Below are positions 23,915 through 29,780 of a stretch of 30,880 nt of DNA, piece by piece. The notes beneath the pieces are model-generated. The model saw only the letters and a list, made by a program, of their open reading frames with translations. It did not search any database and had not been told where the DNA came from. Source of the DNA: a virus; IMG/VR virus record IMGVR_UViG_3300044591_000753, positions 1 to 30,880 of that record; one strand, given 5' to 3'. The first letter of the stretch is position 1, and each line of letters starts with the position of its first letter. A program made the translations under genes and the position numbers.

Positions 23915-24310
23915 ATGGCTCTCCCTACTTTAGATGCGGTGTTTGCTTCGGCGGCGGATCTGCCCCGAAGGATGATGCTTGCCCAATGGTTGGTAAATGA
24001 GTTGGGTTCGGGGTCGGTCGCTAATTACGTTACCCTCCCAGAACGCTATCTCTGGGCTAAGATTGCCGTAGCTGCTGGCGCACCTAGAAGCGAAGTGGAC
24101 TACATCTCACTTCCTAAACAATATGTCTGGAAGGCTATCTATGATGCGGTTTCGGGGTCGAGCCTTGGCACTATCGATTGGAGTGAGAAACAAGCCTTGG
24201 GGCATATCGCCGCCGCCTATCGCGGAGATACGGCCAACCCCGCAAACCTAGCCACATACATTGACTGGCCTTGGCGCTATCAAGTGGCTTCAATTATTAC
24301 AGCACTATGA
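23915..24310 (+). CDS. Triple-repeat small protein near the capsid genes
   Basis: This 131-residue protein contains three copies of a unit Y..LP..Y.W..I..A. They are ANYVTLPERYLWAKIAVAAG, VDYISLPKQYVWKAIYDAVS and LATYIDWPWRYQVASIITAL. The repeats are separated by about 30-40 residues and suggest a solenoid or tandem helical bundle. No family is recognised. It may be a head-completion or tail-connector protein by position. The stop overlaps the next ATG as ATGA. Confidence 0.65.
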   Translation: MALPTLDAVFASAADLPRRMMLAQWLVNELGSGSVANYVTLPERYLWAKIAVAAGAPRSEVDYISLPKQYVWKAIYDAVSGSSLGTIDWSEKQALGHIAAAYRGDTANPANLATYIDWPWRYQVASIITAL

Positions 24311-24591
24311 GCGTAGAAGATATACCAAGACGCAGAGGGATGGAGCGCGGGGTAAAACTCACAATGAGCGAGTTGATTGCGGGAATTGCCCTGATGGTTA
24401 CTTTGTTTTCGGCACTCAATGGTTGGGTTGTCCTGCCCGAACAAATGCGCTCTATCCAAGCCAATGACGCTAAACAGGATGCGCGGATTGAGATGATCAA
24501 TAAGGAAAACCAAGAGAGATCTGAGACCCTAGCCCGCATTGATGAGCGCACAAAAAGAATCGAAGATTACTTGAAATCCAAAGGATTCTAG
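24307..24591 (+). CDS. Single-pass membrane protein with coiled coil (lysis-type)
   Basis: This 95-residue protein has a short polar N-terminus, one membrane helix (about 20-40, MSELIAGIALMVTLFSALNG), and a long charged coiled coil (ERSETLARIDERTKRIEDYL). The shape resembles inner-membrane spanins or holin-associated proteins. The start is taken as the ATG at 24307, which overlaps the upstream stop as ATGA. It opens a cluster of small membrane genes ahead of the endolysin. Confidence 0.65.
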   Translation: MSVEDIPRRRGMERGVKLTMSELIAGIALMVTLFSALNGWVVLPEQMRSIQANDAKQDARIEMINKENQERSETLARIDERTKRIEDYLKSKGF

Positions 24592-24606
24592 TTTAGCTTT
24601 AAATCT

Positions 24607-24891
24607 ATGAAATCATTCTTTGCCAAAATCTGGGGTATTACCTCAAACGTCTTTAACTTCTTCCTTCCCGTCCTTCGGGAAATTGCTTCCTCTTCGGTAG
24701 CAGTTCTTCTCCCGATTGCGCTGGAGATCGTCCAATCGCTGGCCTCCACCGACAAAACTGGGGCCGAAAAGCGCGAAGCCGCAGTCAAAAAACTCACTGC
24801 TGCTGCCAAAAAGCAGGGCGTCAGTGCTTCGGAGTCCCTGATTCGTTTCACGATTGAGTCGGCGGTTCAACGCTACAAACTGGAGCAATAA
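24607..24891 (+). CDS. Putative holin (LL-H-like)
   Basis: This 94-residue protein has one hydrophobic segment (about 26-46, ASSSVAVLLPIALEIVQSLA) followed by a charged tail reading KTGAEKREAAVKKLTAAAKK and ending in SLIRFTIESAVQRYKLE. That C-terminal pattern resembles the LL-H family of phage holins. Holins form lesions in the cytoplasmic membrane that release or activate the endolysin. It sits between two other small membrane proteins and two genes before the amidase. There is no Shine-Dalgarno sequence. Confidence 0.55.
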   Translation: MKSFFAKIWGITSNVFNFFLPVLREIASSSVAVLLPIALEIVQSLASTDKTGAEKREAAVKKLTAAAKKQGVSASESLIRFTIESAVQRYKLEQ

Positions 24892-24895
24892 CCAA

Positions 24896-25228
24896 ATGAA
24901 AGATAAAATCCTCGCATTTCTAGTCAGTAAATTGGGCGGAGTCATCACTCCCCTCATTGCCATGGTGGTTGCCGCCATCGTATCCCGTCTCGCCATGGTT
25001 GACCCCAAATTGGCAGAGTCCGTCGATCAGGTCAGTCTTACTGGCTTCATTGTGGCCCTCCTTATCTCTATCGTTAACTACGTTACAAACGAAGTAAACG
25101 TCAGGGGCGTCAAAAAGATCCAAGCCTTGGTTCATACTGACGAGGACGGAGTGGCTGGGCCGATTACCTACACTGAAGTTCGTCGGGCTATCGCTATCAA
25201 AAAGCCTGTTCGCCGTAAGAAGAAATGA
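24896..25228 (+). CDS. Two-pass membrane protein, candidate holin
   Basis: This 110-residue protein has two membrane helices (about 11-32, SKLGGVITPLIAMVVAAIVS, and about 49-64, GFIVALLISIVNYV) and a basic C-terminal tail (KKPVRRKKK). The topology fits a class II holin with both ends inside. The ATG at 24896 lies four bases after the previous stop. The stop overlaps the next start as ATGA. Together with the two upstream genes it gives three membrane proteins in a row. Which one is the true holin cannot be decided here. Confidence 0.6.
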   Translation: MKDKILAFLVSKLGGVITPLIAMVVAAIVSRLAMVDPKLAESVDQVSLTGFIVALLISIVNYVTNEVNVRGVKKIQALVHTDEDGVAGPITYTEVRRAIAIKKPVRRKKK

Positions 25229-25401
25229 GATTATCCCATGAAACCCTCAAAGCAATACTCGTCCCAATCCCGCCCAAAGAAGATCGCAGAAATTTCTTTG
25301 TCCGTCTATTCAGTTCCCTCAAAGTTGGAATCCAAATCAAGCGGGGCCATGATGGAAAGGTTGCCAAGTCCTACCGAATCGGAGGTAGAGCGGATTTCTA
25401 G
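25225..25401 (+). CDS. 58-residue protein in the lysis block
   Basis: This short gene reads MRLSHETLKAILVPIPPKED, then a basic, strand-rich part (FFVRLFSSLKVGIQIKRG) ending in RIGGRADF. The start overlaps the upstream stop as ATGA, which strongly suggests coupled translation. A second frame over the same bases (start 25238) has no coupling and a poorer composition. The function is unknown. The position suggests a lysis regulator. Confidence 0.55.
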   Translation: MRLSHETLKAILVPIPPKEDRRNFFVRLFSSLKVGIQIKRGHDGKVAKSYRIGGRADF

Positions 25402-25455
25402 GAACTGGGATATTGGGCGGCGTAAGTGTTGCTGGTAACCTGATGGGGTCTACCC

Positions 25456-26049
25456 ATGTGGAAATCAATCCTGAAACTACTTGGGCTAGAGTCAAAAAGT
25501 GGCCAAGTGCCGTCCTTGCCGAATTCGCCATCCGTATCCAAGCCGAACTCCATGACAGAGCCGAAGCCCGAAAAGAAAACCTATCGGGAGACCAAGGTAA
25601 CAACCCCGAACAAAAGCCGAAAGCCCATAAAGCCACAGGCCATCGTCCTCCACCACAGCGGGGGAACCTACAACGGGGGAGTAAGCTGGATCAAAAACCC
25701 CGCAAGTAAGGTCTCCTACCATTGTCTGATTGCGCGAGATGGCCGCAGGACGGTCTTCGGTAACGACACAGATAGGATGTGGCATGCAGGGGTCAGCAGC
25801 TACAGGGGGAAAAAGGACGCCAATAGTTGGTCAATCGGGGTGAGCTTTGAGGGGGACAGCTACAAGGAACCCCTAAGTGATGATATGATTGAGAGTGCTA
25901 TTGAGTACATCAAGCCAAGGATGGAAAAGTGGGGAATAGGACTAGACATGATGCTGGATCATCGTATTATTTCCTCACCAAGGAAGAATGACCTCAATCC
26001 CGAAGAGTATCGAAAATTTATCACCCGTCTTAAAAAAGCAGTAAAATGA
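25456..26049 (+). CDS. N-acetylmuramoyl-L-alanine amidase endolysin
   Basis: This 197-residue protein has the amidase_2 (T7-lysozyme-like) domain from about residue 60. It cuts the bond between muramic acid and the peptide stem of peptidoglycan. Zinc ligands are His66 in VLHHSGG, His169 in MLDHRIIS and Asp179 in PRKNDL. Tyr88 (VSYH) and Lys177 match the T7 lysozyme catalytic Tyr and Lys. The N-terminal 55 residues are a Ser/Pro/Lys-rich extension that may be flexible or help export. The start at 25456 follows GGGG seven bases upstream; an ATG at 25552 would give just the catalytic domain. It ends the lysis block. Confidence 0.9.
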   Translation: MWKSILKLLGLESKSGQVPSLPNSPSVSKPNSMTEPKPEKKTYRETKVTTPNKSRKPIKPQAIVLHHSGGTYNGGVSWIKNPASKVSYHCLIARDGRRTVFGNDTDRMWHAGVSSYRGKKDANSWSIGVSFEGDSYKEPLSDDMIESAIEYIKPRMEKWGIGLDMMLDHRIISSPRKNDLNPEEYRKFITRLKKAVK

Positions 26050-26201
26050 GCAAGCCGTTGAAGCCCAAGAAGAAAAGCTACCCGAAAAAGCCCGAAGTCA
26101 AATCCTGCTACTATTGCGGGTCAAATAATATTGAACAAATCAGAGTGGCGCATGTCGGAGTTATTCGTACATGCAAAGATTGCAAAGAACAGCTAGACTA
26201 A
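26046..26201 (+). CDS. 51-residue zinc-ribbon miniprotein
   Basis: This short gene begins with an ATGA overlap on the amidase stop. It encodes a Lys-rich N-terminus (MSKPLKPKKKSYPKKPEVKS), then CYYC and later CKDC, a two-CxxC zinc ribbon. The basic arm plus zinc ribbon suits a nucleic acid- or protein-binding function, perhaps a regulator of transcription. No family is recognised. It is easily missed because of its length. Confidence 0.65.
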   Translation: MSKPLKPKKKSYPKKPEVKSCYYCGSNNIEQIRVAHVGVIRTCKDCKEQLD

Positions 26202-26205
26202 GTCT

Positions 26206-26469
26206 ATGGCCTCTCACGATCAGAGACTCCAGAAGGTATTGGACAAACTATGTCGGGATCTGGTTGAATACTTTGATTCGGGCTTTGTCGTTGCCACTTT
26301 TCAAGACGGCGACGAAACCAAAAACGCCTTCCTCAAGTTCGGCAATGATTACGCCATCGAAGGCATTGTATCCAATATCCATGACATCCTCTACGGGCAA
26401 GAAGAGGACGAGGACGGGGATGACGATCTGGATGACGGGGATTTGAAGAAGATCATCAAGGACTCTTAA
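26206..26469 (+). CDS. Small protein with acidic tail
   Basis: This 87-residue protein starts MASHDQRLQKVLDKLCRDLV and has a beta-type middle (GFVVATFQDGDETKNAFLKF). It ends in a strongly acidic segment (EEDEDGDDDLDDGD). It is not recognised. An acidic tail next to a compact domain is seen in DNA-mimic and inhibitor proteins of phages, but that is only a possibility. The ATG follows the previous stop by four bases with no Shine-Dalgarno sequence. Confidence 0.6.
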   Translation: MASHDQRLQKVLDKLCRDLVEYFDSGFVVATFQDGDETKNAFLKFGNDYAIEGIVSNIHDILYGQEEDEDGDDDLDDGDLKKIIKDS

Positions 26470-26473
26470 TACA

Positions 26474-26695
26474 ATGGCTAATGGAACCCTATCTTTCTCC
26501 CTTCCAGAAGAGCGACAAGAGTTTGAAGATGCTTGCAAAGCAGGGGATTTTCGCACTGTTCTTGACAATTTTGATAATGAGTTACGCTCTCATCTTCGCC
26601 ATAATTCTCATCCCGATTGGGATAGTGCAACTGTTGAAAAAGTTAGGAAAACTCTTTACGATTTGATTGCCGACTACGGCATTCAAGTCCACTAA
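26474..26695 (+). CDS. Small helical phage protein
   Basis: This 73-residue protein has the pattern LSFSLPEERQEFEDACKAG, FRTVLDNFDNELRSHLRH and VRKTLYDLIADYGI. A short strand is followed by two helices. Similar small proteins with a SLPEE...L..LR...YG.. pattern occur widely in phages without an assigned function. It sits four bases after the previous gene and before the nucleotide-metabolism-like gene. Confidence 0.6.
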   Translation: MANGTLSFSLPEERQEFEDACKAGDFRTVLDNFDNELRSHLRHNSHPDWDSATVEKVRKTLYDLIADYGIQVH

Positions 26696-26709
26696 CCACA
26701 CACACACCT

Positions 26710-27312
26710 ATGACTACAGTATACATCTGTGGGGCCATGCGCGGCATTCCACAACTCAATCATCCTGCATTCTTTGAGGCCGAAGAAACCCTACTGAAAG
26801 CAGGGCATAAAGTGATCAACCCCGCAAGGATGGATCAGGAGCTAGGGTTAGATCCCCACAACTCCCAAATGGATAGCAAGTTCATTGAGGACTGTGCCCG
26901 AAGGGACATTGATGCGGTCTTTGAGTGCGACGAGTTGGTTCTTCTTCCCAAATGGGAGAAGTCCAAGGGAGCCAGAGCGGAGGTCGCTGTGGCCCAATGG
27001 CTGGAAAAACCCTTGCGTCTCTACCCATCTATGGTTAGGTTGGACAAAGAAGATGTGTGCGATATTGCCAAGCGTCTTACTTCCTATGATCGTCAAAGCG
27101 ACTACGGAAGCCCGATTGATGACTTCACCAAACAGGCTAAAATGTGGGGAGCCATCCTTGGAGTCAATGTGACCCCGCAACAAATCGCCATGTGCATGAT
27201 CGCGGTCAAACTTTCCAGACTCACCAATTCACCCCGTCATAAGGATAGCTGCGTAGACATCGTAGGCTATGCACGGTGTTTAGATCTCTGTAACCAAGCA
27301 ACATCTCTATGA
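26710..27312 (+). CDS. Fusion of DUF4406-like and DUF6378-like domains
   Basis: This 200-residue protein has two parts. The first 100 residues start VYICGAMRG and continue with INPAR and CDELVLLPKWEKSKGARAEV, as in DUF4406. That family is related to nucleoside 2-deoxyribosyltransferases. The second part contains DYGSPIDDFTKQAKMWGAIL and ends with KDSCVDIVGYARC, resembling DUF6378, a small phage and bacterial domain. The fusion suggests one protein acting on nucleotides or modified bases. The activity is inferred from fold relatives. A CA-rich leader (CCACACACACACCT) precedes the ATG, without a Shine-Dalgarno sequence. Confidence 0.7.
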   Translation: MTTVYICGAMRGIPQLNHPAFFEAEETLLKAGHKVINPARMDQELGLDPHNSQMDSKFIEDCARRDIDAVFECDELVLLPKWEKSKGARAEVAVAQWLEKPLRLYPSMVRLDKEDVCDIAKRLTSYDRQSDYGSPIDDFTKQAKMWGAILGVNVTPQQIAMCMIAVKLSRLTNSPRHKDSCVDIVGYARCLDLCNQATSL

Positions 27313-28097
27313 GCAAAAAAATAGCAGTCCTTTCGGACTTTCATTGCGGCCACAAGGTCGGACTGACCCCAAAGGGTTATCTACCTGAAGAGCCAGCAGA
27401 CGAGCGGGCACGTTGGGTCAATGCCAACAAAGCCTACTACAACTGGTATAGCCAGAACATCCGCAAAAACGGCCCATACGATATCATCTTTATCAACGGG
27501 GATCTCGTAGATGGGACTGGTAAGAAGTCGGGCGGAACAGAGCAGATCACTACTGACATGGAAGAGCAGTGTGATATGGCGGTTAAGATTATCCGCGAAA
27601 TCCCGAAATCCAAAAACTGCAAGATTGTTATTACTAGGGGCACCCCCTACCATACAGGGGATTCGGAAGACTGGGAGAACATCATTGCAGAGCGTGTGGA
27701 CGCCACAATCGGAGAACATGAGTGGGTGGATGTGGAAGGAGTTGTTTTTGATCTTAAACACCATCCAGCGGGCTCTAGCGGCATTCCACATGGCAGACAC
27801 TCAGGAGTGGCCAGAGATCGCCTCTGGAACCTCATATGGTCTGAAAAGGAGCTACAGCCCAAGGGGGATGTCTTTATCCGCTCCCATGTCCATTACCACA
27901 ACTTTGCAGGAGGCCCAGACTGGCTGGCTATTACCACTCCTGCCCTTCAGGGGTTTGGTAGTCGTTTCGGGGCTAGACGATGCACGGGTATCGTGGACTT
28001 CGGATTCTTGATCTTTACAGTCAACAAAGGAACATACACATGGCAACCCATTATAGCAAAACTAGAGGAGCAAAAAGCTCCAATGATAAAATTGTAG
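27309..28097 (+). CDS. Calcineurin-like metallophosphoesterase
   Basis: This 262-residue protein has the metallophosphoesterase signature: Asp10-His12 in LSDFHCGH, GDLVDG (64-69, Asp65), His115 in RGTPYHTG, His151/152, and the end motif RSHVHYH (His193, His195). The third motif normally reads GNHE, and here it is GTPYH, so the usual Asn is missing. Members of the family cleave phosphodiesters in DNA or nucleotides. It starts with an ATGA overlap on the upstream gene and overlaps the downstream gene by 58 bases. A role in DNA processing is likely; the substrate is unknown. Confidence 0.8.
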   Translation: MSKKIAVLSDFHCGHKVGLTPKGYLPEEPADERARWVNANKAYYNWYSQNIRKNGPYDIIFINGDLVDGTGKKSGGTEQITTDMEEQCDMAVKIIREIPKSKNCKIVITRGTPYHTGDSEDWENIIAERVDATIGEHEWVDVEGVVFDLKHHPAGSSGIPHGRHSGVARDRLWNLIWSEKELQPKGDVFIRSHVHYHNFAGGPDWLAITTPALQGFGSRFGARRCTGIVDFGFLIFTVNKGTYTWQPIIAKLEEQKAPMIKL

Positions 28098-28330
28098 TCC
28101 CGTCTTGGGATAGCGTCTGGGATTCCTTCAAGGAAGCCCGAATTAAGACCACTACAGAAGACATGGAGGCAGAGGGATGGAAGCTCGCCATCCATGCCGC
28201 CAGAGAGGTTGGTCTTTCCAGACAGGCAATGTTTGACCTTATTTCCAAAGATATGGTTGAGTCAACCAAGAAAAAGATTAATTACGGTGGCAAAACCAGA
28301 GAAATGGTGTTTGTCAGGCCAAAATGTTAG
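28040..28330 (+). CDS. HTH-like small DNA-binding protein candidate
   Basis: This 96-residue protein starts at ATG 28040, behind a clear AAAGGAAC, one of the few Shine-Dalgarno-like signals in the window. It overlaps the end of the phosphoesterase gene by 58 bases. The part HAAREVGLSRQAMFDLISKD could be a helix-turn-helix. A basic, strand-like end (KKKINYGGKTREMVFVRP) follows. It may regulate the downstream sugar genes, but this is conjecture. Confidence 0.5.
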   Translation: MATHYSKTRGAKSSNDKIVVPSWDSVWDSFKEARIKTTTEDMEAEGWKLAIHAAREVGLSRQAMFDLISKDMVESTKKKINYGGKTREMVFVRPKC

Positions 28331-28752
28331 CACATATCAAACAACTTAAAGCCAATATTGATGATCGTGGCTGTCTTACGGAGATCTTCCGACTTACAGA
28401 CGATTCATATGGTTTTGGTCAGGCTTATATTACAACCTGTACACAAGGAGTTATTAAGGCTTGGCACCGCCATAAAAAACAGGTGGATCGCTGGTATTGT
28501 GTAAATGGAGCGGCAAGGCTTGGTCTATACAATAGTGAATCGGGAGTTAGTCAAACCATCATTCTGTCATCTTCTGTTCCCATGCTTGTGACAATTCCTG
28601 CTGGTATTTGGCATGGTTTTACTCCAGCTTGGGGATATCGTGAAGCAGCTATAATTAATATGCCATCTACTCCATACAATATTGAGAATCCCGATGAAGA
28701 CAGGATTGGCCCATATGCGTTCAATTATAACTGGAGTCCCGAATCACGATGA
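28324..28752 (+). CDS. RmlC-like cupin (sugar epimerase/isomerase family)
   Basis: This 142-residue protein has the RmlC-type pattern: an N-terminal DDRGCLTEIFR, GVIKAWHRHKKQVDRWYCVN around residue 43-61 with His48, VTIPAGIWHGF (89-99), and NMPSTPYNIENPDEDRI ending the domain. RmlC enzymes act on dTDP-4-keto sugars, inverting carbons 3 and 5; related cupins isomerise the keto group. It is shorter than a full RmlC, so the exact reaction cannot be read. It overlaps the downstream GT-A-like gene by four bases, so the pair is likely to work together on a sugar. Confidence 0.75.
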   Translation: MLAHIKQLKANIDDRGCLTEIFRLTDDSYGFGQAYITTCTQGVIKAWHRHKKQVDRWYCVNGAARLGLYNSESGVSQTIILSSSVPMLVTIPAGIWHGFTPAWGYREAAIINMPSTPYNIENPDEDRIGPYAFNYNWSPESR

Positions 28753-29780
28753 TTGCTATAGCTACATACGCCACTAAAAAGTATTTCTACTGTTGGAAAC
28801 AGGTATTGCGCCACATCACCGCAGCAGCCGCCCATCACAAGGAGGCGCACTTTATCTTGGCTACGGATACCAGCAAAGAGGCCAAAGAAGCATTGGAAAT
28901 AGCCCGCCATGAACTACCAGAAGGATGGAAGGTGGCATCCATCAATATGGAGGTTGATGACTCAGAAGGAGAAAAATACAAAGAGAAAAGCCAGATTCTA
29001 ATTGCTGCTCTTCAGGGTGCGGCGTTCGGCCTTGCCCGTAAAATCAGGGCCACTTCTCTATGGAGCGTGGAAAGCGACATGCTGGTTAGCGCCGAAAGCC
29101 TGAGAGTGGCGGAGTGGGTGTTACAGATGCCACAGGCAGACGGAACTCCTTATTATGATGTGGCGGCGGTGACCTATCCCAACGGACTTTTCTTGGGGGG
29201 ATTCGGAAGCCCGCAATCGGCCATTAATGAAGACTTTACCATGGAAGAGCGCAAGGTTCCCGAAAGATTAAAGAATGCATTCAAAGCCTGCGAAGCCCGA
29301 TTCAAAGAATGCAAAGACAAAAAAGTGGCTGAGAAGGAAATGAAACGCATGGGCAGGCTGCGAGACCGAATCAAAAAATGTCCACCAGATGGTAATATAT
29401 GGGAGATTACAGCAAAATATGGGTGGAGAAGGAGAGGGTGGATGGACTTTGCCTATCCAGCTATTGGAAGAGGATCGATTGTTCCATCTGATTGGTGCGG
29501 ACTTGGATGCACTTTGCTGAGTCAGAAAGCTCTTTCTTTAGCCACATTTGAGGGCTATGATGGTCGGGGCACTCAGGATCTTTATTTGTGCTGGCATAGG
29601 TGGCATCCAGCGGGAATCCGAATCGCCTGTGTTCCGCATACAACATGCGACCATGTGAAGCGCAAAACAAAAGAATCAACCATGGATTCTGAAATCATTC
29701 ATCACATGGCTTATCACGAAACGAAGGGCGAACACAAGGGACATTTGCGATGCGAGCAAAAATCTTGGATAGGATTTTAG
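28749..29780 (+). CDS. GT-A-like glycosyltransferase
   Basis: This 343-residue protein resembles a GT-A (GT2-type) transferase. A hydrophobic start (MIAIATYATKKYFYCW) precedes SVESDM (Glu108-x-Asp110), in the place of the metal-binding DxD. GLGCTLLSQKAL follows at about 251-262. GTQDLYLCWH has Asp277, the likely base. HTTCDHVK has His302, the usual last metal ligand. A charged helical insert (about 165-210) interrupts the core. The start overlaps the cupin stop as ATGA. It probably transfers a sugar to a phage protein, DNA base or host surface; donor and acceptor are unknown. Confidence 0.65.
   Translation: MIAIATYATKKYFYCWKQVLRHITAAAAHHKEAHFILATDTSKEAKEALEIARHELPEGWKVASINMEVDDSEGEKYKEKSQILIAALQGAAFGLARKIRATSLWSVESDMLVSAESLRVAEWVLQMPQADGTPYYDVAAVTYPNGLFLGGFGSPQSAINEDFTMEERKVPERLKNAFKACEARFKECKDKKVAEKEMKRMGRLRDRIKKCPPDGNIWEITAKYGWRRRGWMDFAYPAIGRGSIVPSDWCGLGCTLLSQKALSLATFEGYDGRGTQDLYLCWHRWHPAGIRIACVPHTTCDHVKRKTKESTMDSEIIHHMAYHETKGEHKGHLRCEQKSWIGF

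Noticed and set aside
25238-25438. 66-codon frame overlapping the 58-residue gene
   Set aside because: The 25225 frame has an ATGA overlap and better composition; this one ends in a Cys/Trp run without features.
25413-25709. 98-codon frame overlapping the amidase start
   Set aside because: It uses a TTG start, has a low-complexity C-terminus and no coupling. The first 50 residues look fairly protein-like, so it is not fully excluded.
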